A stretch of DNA of 64,000 bases from Geomonas diazotrophica (GCF_018919385.1 NZ_JAHLMF010000008.1:1-64000); one strand, 5' to 3'; positions 36,904 to 46,719 are shown, numbered from the stretch's first letter. A program made the numbers and translations. Notes: generated from the letters alone by a model not told the origin.

Positions 36904-37656
36904 CTATTCCTCGCCGAGATACGCGGTGATGACGGCGGGGTTGTCCTGGATCTGACGCGGCGTCCCTTCGGCAAGCATGGTGCCGAGGTTCAAGACCACC
37001 AGTTGGTCGCAGATGTCCATGACCAGGTCCATGTCGTGCTCGACCAGGGCCACGGTGACGCCCAGGTCCCGGATCCTCTTGATCAAGTCGGCAAGATCGG
37101 CGGTCTCGCTGCTGTTGAGGCCGGCCGCCGGTTCGTCCATCAAAAGGATCTTCGGCTCCAGTGCCATCGCCCGGGCGATCTCCAAAAGCCTCCCCTTGCC
37201 GAAGGAAAGGGTGCCGGCCTGGACCGCGGCGAGCTCGGGGATACCGACGAAGTCGAGCAACTCCATGGCCCTCTCGCGGATGCGGCGCTCTTCGCTCATC
37301 TGCCAGGGCATACGGAAGGAGCATGCGAACAGCCCGGAACTGCTCCGCGTGTGCAGCCCGACCATGACGTTTTCCAGCACGGTCATCTTGCCGAAGAGTT
37401 CGATGTTCTGGAAGGTACGTACGAGCCCCAGCCGCGCGCGCCCTTCCGGCGGCAGCTTGGAGATGTCCTTCCCCTCGAGAAGCACCGCGCCGCAGGACGG
37501 GGGATAGATCCCGGTGGCGACGTTGAACAGGGTGGTCTTGCCGGCTCCGTTGGGGCCGATGATGCCGGTGATGGACCCCTTGCCGACGTTGAAACTGATC
37601 CCCTCCAGGGCAGTCAGCCCGCCGAACCTCTTGCCGATACCGTTCAGGCTAAGCAT
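36904..37656 (-). CDS. livG: Branched-chain amino-acid ABC transporter ATP-binding protein
   Basis: 250 residues: Walker A GPNGAGKTT, LivG-type insert with RTFQNIELF, signature SFGKGRLLEIARAM, Walker B ILLMDEPAAGLN. Overlaps livM by 8 bases. Second ATPase of the transporter. Confidence 0.92.
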   Translation of the reverse strand: MLSLNGIGKRFGGLTALEGISFNVGKGSITGIIGPNGAGKTTLFNVATGIYPPSCGAVLLEGKDISKLPPEGRARLGLVRTFQNIELFGKMTVLENVMVGLHTRSSSGLFACSFRMPWQMSEERRIRERAMELLDFVGIPELAAVQAGTLSFGKGRLLEIARAMALEPKILLMDEPAAGLNSSETADLADLIKRIRDLGVTVALVEHDMDLVMDICDQLVVLNLGTMLAEGTPRQIQDNPAVITAYLGEE

Positions 37657-38614
37657 CGCTCCCCTCCGTTACCTTCCTCACCGGCACCAGGCGCCGGAAC
37701 AGCGCCGGAATCCCCTCCGCGAGACCGCCCGGCAGGTAGATGGTCATCGTGATGAGCAAAAGGCCGTAGACGATGATGTCGTAGTCCTGGAAGGTGCGCA
37801 GCATCTCGGGGAGCAGGGTCAGGAGCAGGGCCCCAAGGATGGAGCCGTACACGCTCCCCAGGCCGCCGATGACAACCATGGTAAGGAGTTCCACCGACAT
37901 GCTGAACCCGAAGGAGCTAGGCGAGATGAAGGTCATCACGTGGCAGTAGAGACTCCCCATGATGGCCGACATGAAGGCCGAGAGCGTGAACACCTGCACC
38001 TTCATGAGCCTCGCGTTGACGCCCATCACCCGGGCGGCAACTTCCGAATCATGAATGGCCCGGAGACCGCGGCCGAAGCGGGAGTTCACAAGGTTCAAGG
38101 AGAGAAGGATCATCCCCAGCGCGAAGACCCAGACGAGGTAGTAGTTCTTGAGGTCCGAGTCGAAGGTGAGGCTGCCGACTTGCAGGTTGGGAATGCCGGA
38201 GAGCCCGGAGGGGCCGCCGGTCAGCTCCACGGTTTCGTTCAGGGCGATGTTGACGATGACGCCGACGCCCAGGGTCGCCATGGCGAGGTAGTGACCTTTC
38301 AGTCGCAGCACCGGGAAGCCGATGGCGAAGGCGAAGGCCGCGACGCAGAGGGCGACCGCGATCATGGCGAGCCACGGGTTCATGGCGTAGGCGGTGGTCA
38401 GCACGCCGGAGCCGTAGGCGCCCAGGCCGAAGAAAGCGGCCTGCCCCAGGGAGATCTGTCCTGCATAGCCCAAAAGGAGGTTGAGCCCAAGGGCGAGCAC
38501 GCTGTTGATCCCGACGAAGATGAGAACGTTGGTGAGATACCCTCCCGAGAGCGGTAGAGGGATGAGCAGCACCACGAGGGCAAAAACGAGAAATTTTATT
38601 CTGTCCGTTTTCAA
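37649..38614 (-). CDS. livM: Branched-chain amino-acid ABC transporter permease
   Basis: 321 residues, about nine TM spans, with the LivM sequence GYAGQISLGQAAFFGLGAY and the C-terminal loop with GGLGSVYGSILGALLL. Inner-membrane half of the channel. 9 bases after livH. Confidence 0.92.
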   Translation of the reverse strand: MKTDRIKFLVFALVVLLIPLPLSGGYLTNVLIFVGINSVLALGLNLLLGYAGQISLGQAAFFGLGAYGSGVLTTAYAMNPWLAMIAVALCVAAFAFAIGFPVLRLKGHYLAMATLGVGVIVNIALNETVELTGGPSGLSGIPNLQVGSLTFDSDLKNYYLVWVFALGMILLSLNLVNSRFGRGLRAIHDSEVAARVMGVNARLMKVQVFTLSAFMSAIMGSLYCHVMTFISPSSFGFSMSVELLTMVVIGGLGSVYGSILGALLLTLLPEMLRTFQDYDIIVYGLLLITMTIYLPGGLAEGIPALFRRLVPVRKVTEGSDA

Positions 38615-38623
38615 AGTAAAACC

Positions 38624-39508
38624 TTAAACCCTTTCAGTTTCGCCCTTCTTGAAAAGTCCCTGCGGCCTGATGAAGAGGATCAGGAGCAGGATGAAAAATG
38701 CGATGGCGTCCTTGTAGCCGGAGGAGATCAGACCGGCCCCAAGCGACTCCAGGGTCCCGAGGATCAGGCCGCCCAAAACGGTGCCGAGCCCGCTCCCCAT
38801 CCCCCCCATGATGGCGGCGCAGAACCCCTTGAGCCCCAGCATGACGCCGACGTCGTAGGCGGTCATGGTGAGCGGCGCGATGATCACGCCGGCCAGCGAG
38901 CCGACGGCCGCGCTGATCACGAAGGAGAAGAGGACCATGCGCCCGACGCTGATGCCGACCAGGTTGGCGGCGCGACGGTTGAAGGAGCAGGCGCGCATGG
39001 CCTTGCCGCTGATGGTGTGGTTGAAGAAGAGCCGGCAGCCCACGATGACCAGGATGGTGACGCCGAAGATCCAGAGGTGCTGCGGCAAGAGGGTCGCCCC
39101 GGCGATGCTGATGGGGTCGGTACCGGAAAAGGCGGGAAGCGCCTGGGTGTCCTTGCCCCAAAGCAGCATCACGAGGCCCCGGATCAGGATGCTGGCACCG
39201 ATGGTGATGATGATGAGTGCGAGCGGAGTGGCGTTTTTGAGCGGCCGGATGGCCAGCCGCTCGAAAACAAGGCCGATGATGGTGGTTACCGCTACCGCGA
39301 CGACGATGGCCGCCACCAGCGGCAGGTGCAGCACGTTCAGCGAGAAAATGGTCAACACCCCGCCCAGCATGACGAACTCACCCTGGGCGAAGTTGATGAT
39401 CCCGGTGGAATTGAAGATGATGGCGAAGCTGAGGCCGATCAGGGCGTAGATGGCACCCGTGGCGAGCCCCGATATGACGAACTGCGTTACTTGGTTTAAA
39501 AGCTCCAT
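38624..39508 (-). CDS. livH: Branched-chain amino-acid ABC transporter permease
   Basis: 294 residues, eight or so TM spans; LivH blocks GLATGAIYALIGLSFAIIFNSTGIINFAQGEF (read in parts) and GLKGFCAAIMGGMGSGLGTVLGG (in parts). Pairs with livM. 12 bases after the second substrate-binding gene. Confidence 0.92.
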   Translation of the reverse strand: MELLNQVTQFVISGLATGAIYALIGLSFAIIFNSTGIINFAQGEFVMLGGVLTIFSLNVLHLPLVAAIVVAVAVTTIIGLVFERLAIRPLKNATPLALIIITIGASILIRGLVMLLWGKDTQALPAFSGTDPISIAGATLLPQHLWIFGVTILVIVGCRLFFNHTISGKAMRACSFNRRAANLVGISVGRMVLFSFVISAAVGSLAGVIIAPLTMTAYDVGVMLGLKGFCAAIMGGMGSGLGTVLGGLILGTLESLGAGLISSGYKDAIAFFILLLILFIRPQGLFKKGETERV

Positions 39509-39520
39509 GAATCCTCTTAC

Positions 39521-40660
39521 CTACTTGACCAGCACCCAGTCTTTTTTGCGCACTTCGACCAGGGTGAAGGCGTCCTTGGTCAGACCGGCGTGGTCTTTGG
39601 CGGAGTAGCTGAACACGCCGCCGATGCCTGCAAAGTTGCGGGTGGACTCCAGCGCGTTGCGGATGCCGGCGGGGGTGTCCCCGCCTTTCTCTATGGCGCC
39701 TTTCAACAGCATGACCGCATCCCAGGCGTGGCCGCCGAAGTGGTCCCCTTCAGCCTTGAAGTGGTTCTGGTAGTCCTTGATGAAGGCAAGCAGGGAGTTC
39801 CGCTGCTTGTCATTTTTGGGAAGCAGATCTGCCACCAGCACCTTGCCGGAGGGGAGCCTGATCCCCTCGGCAGCGTCGCCGGCCAGCTCGATGAACTTCT
39901 TGGAGGAGACCCCGTGGCTCATGTAAACCGGGATGGTGAGACCGAGCTGCTTCGCGTTCCTGGCGATGACGGCCGGGCCCGGGTTCGTGCCCCAGCAGAT
40001 GAGCGCCTGGGCCTGGGAGCCGCGGATCTTGGCGAGCTGTGCGGTCATGTCGGTGTCCTTCGGACCATACGTGTCGTCGGAGAGGATCTGGATGCCGTAG
40101 TGGGCAGCCTGGGCCTTCAGCTGTTCACGGCCGGAGGCGCCGAAACCGTCGGAGACGGTGAGAATGGCCACCTTGGTTTTCTTCTCCTTCTTCAGCTGCT
40201 CGAAGATCCTGGCGACGGCCAGCCCGTCGTTCTGGGCGGTCTTGAAGACCCACTTCTTCACCGGCTCGGTGATCTTGCTGCCGGCAGCGCAGGAAATGAG
40301 CGGAATCTGGGCCTTCTCGACGACCGGGATGATGGCCATGCTGTCACCCGTGGTGCTGGGGCCGATGATGGCGACCACCTGGTCGTTCTTCACCAGCTTG
40401 TTGGCGAGCTGTACCGCCTTGGTGGCATCCCCGCCGGTATCGTAGGTGATCAGCTCCAGCTTGCGCCCCTTGACGCCGCCCGCCTTGTTGATCTCGTCGA
40501 CGACCATCTGTGCGGTGTTGCGCTCGGGCTCCCCGAGGAACGATGCGGGGCCGGTCACGGCGAAGAGCGCGCCGATCTTGATCGGCGGAGCTGCCAGTGC
40601 GGCGGTGGACAGGCAGAACAATGCAAACGAAGCAAAAGCAGTCGAGACAAGTTTTTTCAC
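39521..40660 (-). CDS. livK: LivK-type amino-acid binding protein (copy 2)
   Basis: GTG at 40660 is the likely start, following GGGGAGGG and beginning the signal peptide MKKLVSTAF; the longer frame lacks a signal at its end. 379 residues; mature part IKIGALFAVTGPASFLGEPERNT and KVVAIIG-like GPSTTGDSMAIIP as in Leu/Ile/Val-binding proteins (read as blocks). Tandem paralog of the next gene, sharing TGPASFLGEPE, DTGGDATKAVQLA, CWGTNPGPA. Confidence 0.88.
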   Translation of the reverse strand: MKKLVSTAFASFALFCLSTAALAAPPIKIGALFAVTGPASFLGEPERNTAQMVVDEINKAGGVKGRKLELITYDTGGDATKAVQLANKLVKNDQVVAIIGPSTTGDSMAIIPVVEKAQIPLISCAAGSKITEPVKKWVFKTAQNDGLAVARIFEQLKKEKKTKVAILTVSDGFGASGREQLKAQAAHYGIQILSDDTYGPKDTDMTAQLAKIRGSQAQALICWGTNPGPAVIARNAKQLGLTIPVYMSHGVSSKKFIELAGDAAEGIRLPSGKVLVADLLPKNDKQRNSLLAFIKDYQNHFKAEGDHFGGHAWDAVMLLKGAIEKGGDTPAGIRNALESTRNFAGIGGVFSYSAKDHAGLTKDAFTLVEVRKKDWVLVK

Positions 40661-40701
40661 GGTTTCCCTCCCCTTTTGAGCGGCATTTTCGCCGCAGATC
40701 A

Positions 40702-41844
40702 TTATTTCACGATGACCCAGTCGCCCTTGACGATGCGTACCATCTCGAAGGCGCCCAGGTCGAGGCCGTTGTGGTCGGTCGGGGACATCTTGAAGATGCC
40801 GGACACGCCCACCATGCGGCCGTTTTTCTCGATGCCGTCGCGAATCTGCGCCGGGGTGACGGCGCCTTTCTTGATGGCCGCGGCGATGAGCTGGAAGCCG
40901 TCGTAGGCGTACCCGCCGAAGGTGGAGGCCTCGACGCCATAGCTCTTCTTGTAGTCGGTGTTGTAGTCCTTGAGCAGTTTTGCCTGAGGATCGCTCGGCT
41001 TCAGCAGGTCGAACACGGCCAGCTTGCCGGCCGGAAGCATGATCCCCTCAGCGGCCTGGGCGGTGGCAAGCTCGATGTACTTCTTGGAGGCGACACCGTG
41101 GCTCTGGTAGACCTGTGTTTTCATGCCGAGCTGCTGGAGATTGCGGGTGATGATAGCGGGACCGGGGTTGGTGCCCCAGCAGATGATCGCGTCCGGCTTG
41201 GCCGCCTTGATCTTGGTGAGCTGCGGCGTCATGTCGGTATCTTTGGGGGAGTAGACCTCGTCTGCCACGATCTTGAAGCCGCGCTTGGTCGCCATCTGCT
41301 TCAACTGCTCCCGCCCGGACGAGCCGAAGGAGTCGGAAACGGTGATCAGGGCGATGTTCTTCTGCTTCAGCTTCTCGGCCTGGATCAGGATCTTTTCCGC
41401 CGCGACGTGATCGTTGGCAGGGGTTTTGAAGACCCATTTCTTGACGGGATCGGTGATCTTGATGCCGGCGGCGCAGGAGATCAGCGGGATCTGCTCTTTT
41501 TCCGCGATGGGGATAACGGCCATGGATTCACCGGTGGTGCTGGGGCCGACGATGGCGGAAATCTTGTCATTCTTGATCAGCTTGCTGGCGAGCTGCACCG
41601 CCTTGGTGGCGTCCCCGCCGGTGTCGTAGATGAACAGTTCGATCTTGGAGCCGTTGATGCCCCCCCTGGCGTTGGTCTCCTTGACCAGCAATTCAAGGGT
41701 GTTCTTTTCCGGTTCGCCAAGAAAGGAAGCAGGTCCGGTGACGGCGAAGAGTCCCCCGATCTTGATGGGAGCTGCGGCGAAGGCCGCGCTGGCGCTGCAC
41801 AGAAGCAGCATGGTGATACCGACTACAGCGAACATCTTTCTCAT
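40702..41844 (-). CDS. livK: LivK-type amino-acid binding protein (copy 1)
   Basis: 380 residues, signal peptide cleaved near AFAAA. Periplasmic type I fold (IKIGGLFAVTGPASF; ISAIVGPSTTGESMAVI). Close tandem paralog of the downstream copy. First gene of the liv part of the cluster, 270 bases from the ACT protein gene; that gap has the paired GGGCGAAT repeats. Confidence 0.9.
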   Translation of the reverse strand: MRKMFAVVGITMLLLCSASAAFAAAPIKIGGLFAVTGPASFLGEPEKNTLELLVKETNARGGINGSKIELFIYDTGGDATKAVQLASKLIKNDKISAIVGPSTTGESMAVIPIAEKEQIPLISCAAGIKITDPVKKWVFKTPANDHVAAEKILIQAEKLKQKNIALITVSDSFGSSGREQLKQMATKRGFKIVADEVYSPKDTDMTPQLTKIKAAKPDAIICWGTNPGPAIITRNLQQLGMKTQVYQSHGVASKKYIELATAQAAEGIMLPAGKLAVFDLLKPSDPQAKLLKDYNTDYKKSYGVEASTFGGYAYDGFQLIAAAIKKGAVTPAQIRDGIEKNGRMVGVSGIFKMSPTDHNGLDLGAFEMVRIVKGDWVIVK

Positions 41845-41969
41845 CTGTTGCCCCCCTCTACTTGGTTAACCGCATTGAATATGAACAGGTTGTACGACTG
41901 CCGTTAAAGAAACGGTTCATGCCAGGCTGGGACGCCGCCGGGCGACGGTCCGGCCGGAGCGAGTGCGCT

Positions 41970-42053
41970 GGGCGAATATTTATTCGCCCCTACAGCGACC
42001 ACGATTCCCCCCGTCTACGGCCCCACCTGTAGGGGCGAATAATCATTCGCCCC
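41970..42053. repeat. 84-bp inverted-repeat element from two GGGCGAAT palindromes
   Basis: Left arm GGGCGAATATTTATTCGCCC then CTACAG (41970-41995); right arm CTGTAG then GGGCGAATAATCATTCGCCC (42028-42053). The ends mirror each other, MITE-like. Located between livK and the ACT gene. Confidence 0.65.
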
Positions 42054-42112
42054 CCTCCCCCCTACGAAGGGACGCTCGTGCGCATAAACGGCCTGACCTC
42101 CCGGCACTGAAA

Positions 42113-42544
42113 CTACATGCTATAAAGCCTCTCCCCCGGCAGCACGTTGAAGCTCTTGCCGGTCAGGGTGGTGATCGCCTTCTGGGTCTCGTCGAAGCGG
42201 AAGATCATCACCGCGTTCTCGCCGCAGCGCTCCACGAAGGCATACATGTACTCGACGTTGATCCCGTCGGCATCCAGCACCTGCAGGATGTCGGCGAGCC
42301 CGCCGGGACGATCCGGGATCTCGACCGCGACCACCTCGGTCTTGCTCACCGTGAAGCCGCGCTCCTTGAGGACGTTTCTCGCCTTCTCCGTGTCGTTCAC
42401 GATCAGTCGCAGGATCCCGAAATCGGAGGTGTCCGCCAGGGAAAGGGTACGGATGTTCACCCCGGCATCGCCCAGGATGCGGGTAACCTCTGCCAGACGT
42501 CCGAACTTGTTTTCGATGAATATGGAGATCTGTTCTACGTGCAT
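42113..42544 (-). CDS. Tandem ACT-domain protein
   Basis: 143 residues of two ACT repeats ([40 protein letters not shown], read as blocks). ACT domains bind amino acids; found commonly next to paaK, where it likely senses an aromatic or branched amino acid. 12 bases after paaK copy 1. Confidence 0.88.
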   Translation of the reverse strand: MHVEQISIFIENKFGRLAEVTRILGDAGVNIRTLSLADTSDFGILRLIVNDTEKARNVLKERGFTVSKTEVVAVEIPDRPGGLADILQVLDADGINVEYMYAFVERCGENAVMIFRFDETQKAITTLTGKSFNVLPGERLYSM

Positions 42545-42556
42545 GACTTTCCCTCC

Positions 42557-43861
42557 TCAGGCCTTGTTCCTGTTGTCGATGACGCGCTTTGCCTTTCCTT
42601 CGCTGCGGGTGATGCTCTTGGGCTCGACCAGTCTCACACGGCAGGTGACGCCCAGCATCTCCTTGATCTGCTTCTCGATCTTGACAGAGAGAGCCTGGAG
42701 GTGCTTGATCTCGTCGGAGAAGATGTTCTCGCCGACCTCGACCTGGACCTCGAGCGTGTCGAGGTTGTCCTTTCTTTCCACGATGAGCACGTAGTGCGGT
42801 TCGACCCCCTCGACCCCCATGAGTATAGCTTCGATCTGGGACGGGAAGACGTTGACGCCGCGGATGATGAGCATGTCGTCGCTTCTGCCGCTCATGCGGG
42901 CGATGCGCGCGTGGGTCCTGCCGCAGACGCAGGGCTCGTAGGTGATGGAGGTGATGTCGCGGGTCCGGTAGCGGATCAGCGGGATTCCTTCCTTGGTGAT
43001 GGTGGTGATGACCAGTTCGCCCATCTGCCCTTCGGGAAGCACCTCGCAGGTCTCGGGGTTGATGATCTCGGGGATGAAGTGATCCTCCCAGACGTGGAGC
43101 CCTTTCTTTGCCTCGCAGCACTCGATGGCGACGCCCGGGCCCATGATTTCGGAAAGGCCGTAGATATCGACCGCGGAGAGGTTCAGCTTGGTCTCGATGT
43201 CGCGGCGCATCTCCTCGGACCAGGGCTCGGCGCCGAAGATGCCGACGCGCAGTTTCAGATCGCGGAAGTCGATCCCCTCCTCCTTGGCGGCCTCGGCCAT
43301 GAACAGCGAATAGGATGGGGTGCAGGTGAGGACGGTGGAGCCGAAGTCCTGCATGATCATGATCTGCTTCTTCGTGTTGCCGCCGGACATCGGGATGACG
43401 GATGCCCCCAGCCGTTCGGCGCCGTAGTGCGCGCCTAGGCCGCCGGTGAAGAGTCCGTAGCCGTAGGAGTTGTGGATGATGTCACCCTTGTGCACGCCGG
43501 CCGCGACGAAGGAGCGCGCCATCAGTTCGCTCCAGGTCTCTATGTCCTTCCTGGTGTAGCCGACGACGGTCGGCTTGCCGGTGGTGCCGGAGGATGCGTG
43601 GATGCGGACGATGTCCTCCATCGGGACCGCGAACAGGTTGTAGGGGTAGGAGTCCCGCATGTCCTGTTTGTAGGTGAACGGGAGTCGTTGCAGGTCCGCG
43701 AGCGTCTTGATGGAATCGGAGCTGACGCCGGCCTTGGCGAGGGCCTCCTTGTAAAAGGGAACGCTTTTCTCGACCCGGGCCACCATGGCCTTCAGCCTCT
43801 TGAGCTGCAGCGCCTCGAGCGCCTCCCTCGGCAGTGTCTCGAACTCCTCGTTGAAAAACAT
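42557..43861 (-). CDS. paaK: Phenylacetate-CoA ligase
   Basis: 434 residues from ATG 43861. [64 protein letters not shown]. Same family as the gene at 34666-35967. Directly follows iorAB in order; produces arylacetyl-CoA or activates the acids released from aryl pyruvates. Preceded by a MITE-like element. Confidence 0.9.
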   Translation of the reverse strand: MFFNEEFETLPREALEALQLKRLKAMVARVEKSVPFYKEALAKAGVSSDSIKTLADLQRLPFTYKQDMRDSYPYNLFAVPMEDIVRIHASSGTTGKPTVVGYTRKDIETWSELMARSFVAAGVHKGDIIHNSYGYGLFTGGLGAHYGAERLGASVIPMSGGNTKKQIMIMQDFGSTVLTCTPSYSLFMAEAAKEEGIDFRDLKLRVGIFGAEPWSEEMRRDIETKLNLSAVDIYGLSEIMGPGVAIECCEAKKGLHVWEDHFIPEIINPETCEVLPEGQMGELVITTITKEGIPLIRYRTRDITSITYEPCVCGRTHARIARMSGRSDDMLIIRGVNVFPSQIEAILMGVEGVEPHYVLIVERKDNLDTLEVQVEVGENIFSDEIKHLQALSVKIEKQIKEMLGVTCRVRLVEPKSITRSEGKAKRVIDNRNKA

Positions 43862-43899
43862 GACTGACTCCTTAAAAACCAACGTCAAAAGCAAATTCT

Positions 43900-44016
43900 T
43901 TAACGCAAAGTCGCAAAGCCGCAGCGGCGCAAAGTAGAAAGCGATGACGGGGTTACAACAAGAAGTTCGTTGTGCCCTTCCCTTTGCGTCTTCGTGCCTC
44001 TGCGCCTTTGCGTTAA
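43900..44016. repeat. 117-bp MITE-like element with TTAACGCAAAG ends
   Basis: TTAACGCAAAG at 43900-43910 and its complement CTTTGCGTTAA at 44006-44016 bound a region with a further GCAAAG/CTTTGC series (CGCAAAGCCGCAG; CTTTGCGTCTTCGTGCC). About 35-base imperfect inverted repeats with a short centre. Between paaK and iorB. Confidence 0.7.
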
Positions 44017-44047
44017 GGCTTGTAGGTCTTGGCTTTACGTCTTTGCA

Positions 44048-44629
44048 TCACTTAAGCCCGCGCCCCATCTGGAAGGCCTTGAGGTTCACGTCCAGCGCCT
44101 TCTTGGGCACCATCTTCTCGATCGCCTCGATCCAGTACTTCTCCTCGATGTCCAGACGTTTGGAAACCGCACCAAGCAGCACGGTGTTGGCGGCGCGGGC
44201 ATTTCCCGCCTCGATGGCGAGGTTCTGGCCGTCCACCAGCAGGCAGTCCGGGCAAAGCTCCTGGATCTTCAGCGCCATGTCCGCCGGGTAGGTCTCCTGC
44301 CCGACCAGCACGGCAGGGGGTGCGATGCAGAGATCGTTCACCACCACGGTGCCGCCGGGCTTCAACAGCGACAGGTAGCGGTAGCTCTCCATCAGCTCGA
44401 AGCCGAACAGGATGTCCCCCTCCCCTTCGGGAACCATCGGGGAGAAGACTTCCTTGCCGTAACGGACGTGGGACACGACGGAGCCGCCGCGCTGGGACAT
44501 GCCGTGGATCTCGCTCTTCTTGACGTCGAAGCCTGCCAGCATGAAGGTCTCGGAAAGGATCTCGGCGGCGAGCAGAATGCCCTGGCCACCCACGCCTACC
44601 AGGACGATGTTGGTTACCTTGTCGCTCAT
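44048..44629 (-). CDS. iorB: Indolepyruvate:ferredoxin oxidoreductase, beta subunit
   Basis: 193 residues from ATG 44629. IVLVGVGGQGILLAAEIL is the gamma/beta-domain motif of 2-oxoacid oxidoreductases, followed by SEIHGMSQRGGSVVSHVR. Its start overlaps the iorA stop (ATGA). Converts arylpyruvates to arylacyl-CoA with reduction of ferredoxin. Confidence 0.92.
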   Translation of the reverse strand: MSDKVTNIVLVGVGGQGILLAAEILSETFMLAGFDVKKSEIHGMSQRGGSVVSHVRYGKEVFSPMVPEGEGDILFGFELMESYRYLSLLKPGGTVVVNDLCIAPPAVLVGQETYPADMALKIQELCPDCLLVDGQNLAIEAGNARAANTVLLGAVSKRLDIEEKYWIEAIEKMVPKKALDVNLKAFQMGRGLK

Positions 44630-46380
44630 TTCGCCTCCTGAATCGCAGAGAACTTGCACAGCTGGCTGCAGACGTCGCAACCGTTGCATAAAAGCGGGTC
44701 TATGTGCGCCTTACCCTTCTTGCCGCTGGAAGGGATCCACTCGATGGCCGGACAGCCGATCTTCAGGCAGGCGCGGCAGCCGGTGCAGGATTCGTCAACG
44801 ACCTGCAGCGGTGCGCCCGCTTTGAAGATCCCTTCCCTCTTGATGAGGACGCAGGGCTTGTCGGTTATGATGACCGAAGTCTCGGGGCGCTCCATCTCCT
44901 CGGAGATCACCGTGCGGCACTCATCCAGATCGAGCGGGTTGATGGTGCGCACGTTCTTGACCCCGATCGCCTTGCAGAGCAGTTCGAAATCCACGGCGTT
45001 GGCGGGATCGTTCATCAGGGTATGGCCGGAACCGGGGTTTTCCTGGCGGCCGGTCATGGCGGTGATCCTGTTGTCCAGGATGATGACGGTGGCGGCACCC
45101 TTGTTGTAGACCATGTCCATTAGGCCGTTGATGCCGGTATGCAGGAACGTGGAGTCGCCGATGACTGCGACCACCTTCTTCCGCTCCTCGGGGGGGAGCA
45201 CCTTGACCGCGCCGGTCGCCATGCCGATGGATGCGCCCATGCAGACACAGGTATCCATGGCGGAAAGCGGCGGCATGAAGCCCAGGGTGTAGCAGCCGAT
45301 GTCGCCGGAGACGTAGGCCTTCAGCTGGTTCAAGGTGTAGAACACGCCACGGTGCGGGCAGCCCGGGCACATGTTGGGGGGGCGCCCCGGGAGCTTCTCT
45401 ACGGTGGTCTGGGCATTCTCGGGAAGACCGAACGCCTTTCTGACCCGCCCCGGGGTGAGCTCGCCGCAGATCGAGATGATCTCCTTGCCGATGACGGGAA
45501 TGCCGACCGCCTTCACCTGTTCCTCGATGAACGGATCGAGCTCCTCGACCACGTACAGCTTTTCCACCTTGGCGGCGAACTCACGGATGAGATCGAAGGG
45601 AAGCGGGTGCACCATCCCAAGCTTCAACACCGAAGCCTCCGGCAGCGCCTCGCGCACATGCTGGTAGCTGATGCCTGCGGTGATGACGCCGATCTTGGTA
45701 TCGCGCATCTCGACGCGGTTGATCGGCATGCTGCAGCCGTCCTTGGAGAGCTGCACGGTGCGCTCCTCGACCACAACGTGGCGCACGCGCGCGTTGCCTG
45801 GCAGCATGACGAACTTGGCGGGGTTTTTCTCTATCTTCGCCTCCCGGACCAGGTCGGTGCGCTCGCCCAGGTTTACCACCGACTTGCTGTGCGAGATGCG
45901 GGTGGTGGTGCGCAGCAGGACCGGGGTATCGTACTTCTCGGAAATCTCGTAGGCGAGCCTGGTGAACTCCAGACATTCCTGCGAATCGCCGGGCTCAAGC
46001 ATCGGCACCTTGGCAAACTTCGCGTAGTTGCGGCTGTCCTGCTCGTTCTGGGAGGAGTGCAGTTCGGGATCGTCGGCGCAGACCAGCACGAGGCCGCCAT
46101 TCACACCGGTATAGGAGAGGGTGAAAAGCGGGTCGGCGGCGACGTTGACGCCTACGTGCTTCATGGTGACCAGCGACCTGGCGCCGACGAACGAAGCGCC
46201 GATGCCGACCTCGAGGGCTACCTTTTCATTGGTGGCCCAGGAGGAGTCGATTTCCCTGTAGCGGATGGTGTTTTCCAGGATCTCCGTGGAAGGGGTGCCG
46301 GGGTAGGCACAGGCAACTTTGACCCCTGCCTCGTATGCGCCTCTGGCAATGGCTTCGTTGCCGGAAAGTATTTCCTTCAT
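44626..46380 (-). CDS. iorA: Indolepyruvate:ferredoxin oxidoreductase, alpha subunit
   Basis: 584 residues. N-terminal pyrimidine domain (GNEAIARGAYEAGV), TPP domain with GDSTFLHTGINGLMD, and C-terminal cluster motifs CTGCRACLKIGC and CNGCDVCSQLCK for [4Fe-4S] centres. First gene of the cluster, 41 bases after the -10 box. Confidence 0.94.
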   Translation of the reverse strand: MKEILSGNEAIARGAYEAGVKVACAYPGTPSTEILENTIRYREIDSSWATNEKVALEVGIGASFVGARSLVTMKHVGVNVAADPLFTLSYTGVNGGLVLVCADDPELHSSQNEQDSRNYAKFAKVPMLEPGDSQECLEFTRLAYEISEKYDTPVLLRTTTRISHSKSVVNLGERTDLVREAKIEKNPAKFVMLPGNARVRHVVVEERTVQLSKDGCSMPINRVEMRDTKIGVITAGISYQHVREALPEASVLKLGMVHPLPFDLIREFAAKVEKLYVVEELDPFIEEQVKAVGIPVIGKEIISICGELTPGRVRKAFGLPENAQTTVEKLPGRPPNMCPGCPHRGVFYTLNQLKAYVSGDIGCYTLGFMPPLSAMDTCVCMGASIGMATGAVKVLPPEERKKVVAVIGDSTFLHTGINGLMDMVYNKGAATVIILDNRITAMTGRQENPGSGHTLMNDPANAVDFELLCKAIGVKNVRTINPLDLDECRTVISEEMERPETSVIITDKPCVLIKREGIFKAGAPLQVVDESCTGCRACLKIGCPAIEWIPSSGKKGKAHIDPLLCNGCDVCSQLCKFSAIQEAK

Positions 46381-46420
46381 GGGTTGCGTATCCTCTTTGT
46401 ATTAATGTGAGAGTCGGCGA

Positions 46421-46450
46421 AATATACCCGAGTATTACCTGCGCTGTCAA
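46421..46450 (-). promoter_or_regulatory. Promoter of the ior-paa-liv operon
   Basis: Minus-strand -35 TTGACA (46445-46450), 18-base spacer and -10 TATATT (46421-46426). A consensus sigma-70 site 41 bases before iorA. Confidence 0.65.
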
Positions 46451-46655
46451 CTGCTTTATAGGAGCAAGTTAATCGCTATAATCAATATTTATGAGGGCTT
46501 AGATGGTCACATACTGAGAGGATCGAGAGCTTTTCGCAGTTTTCGAAAAGGTCGGCAAGTGGATGTTTACTGTCTGATTGAACATCGTTTTGACTGGGCG
46601 AAACAACAGCCCAAAATGAGCCGGCACTGTTAGTACTGAGCGGCCCAGGAATACC
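46451..46655. other. Gap between the ior and membrane-protein promoters
   Basis: No gene could be read here. It holds an imperfect GCTTTTCGCAGTTTTCGAAAAGG hairpin near 46529 (arms CTTTTCG and CGAAAAG) but nothing else recognisable. Confidence 0.4.
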
Positions 46656-46683
46656 TTGGTCATGGGGGGAAATCGGGTATAAT
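46656..46683 (+). promoter_or_regulatory. Promoter of the holin-4-like gene
   Basis: TTGGTC (46656-46661), 16-base spacer, perfect -10 TATAAT (46678-46683), about 37 bases before the GTG start. Confidence 0.6.
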
Positions 46684-46719
46684 TGGCGGGTCGTTTTGGA
46701 TGAAAAAAAGGAGGTTCAC

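Noticed and set aside
43900-44016. c-di-GMP (GEMM) riboswitch because of a CGCAAAGCC string
   Set aside because: No GGCAAACC partner or tetraloop-receptor layout; the string belongs to a larger inverted-repeat element.
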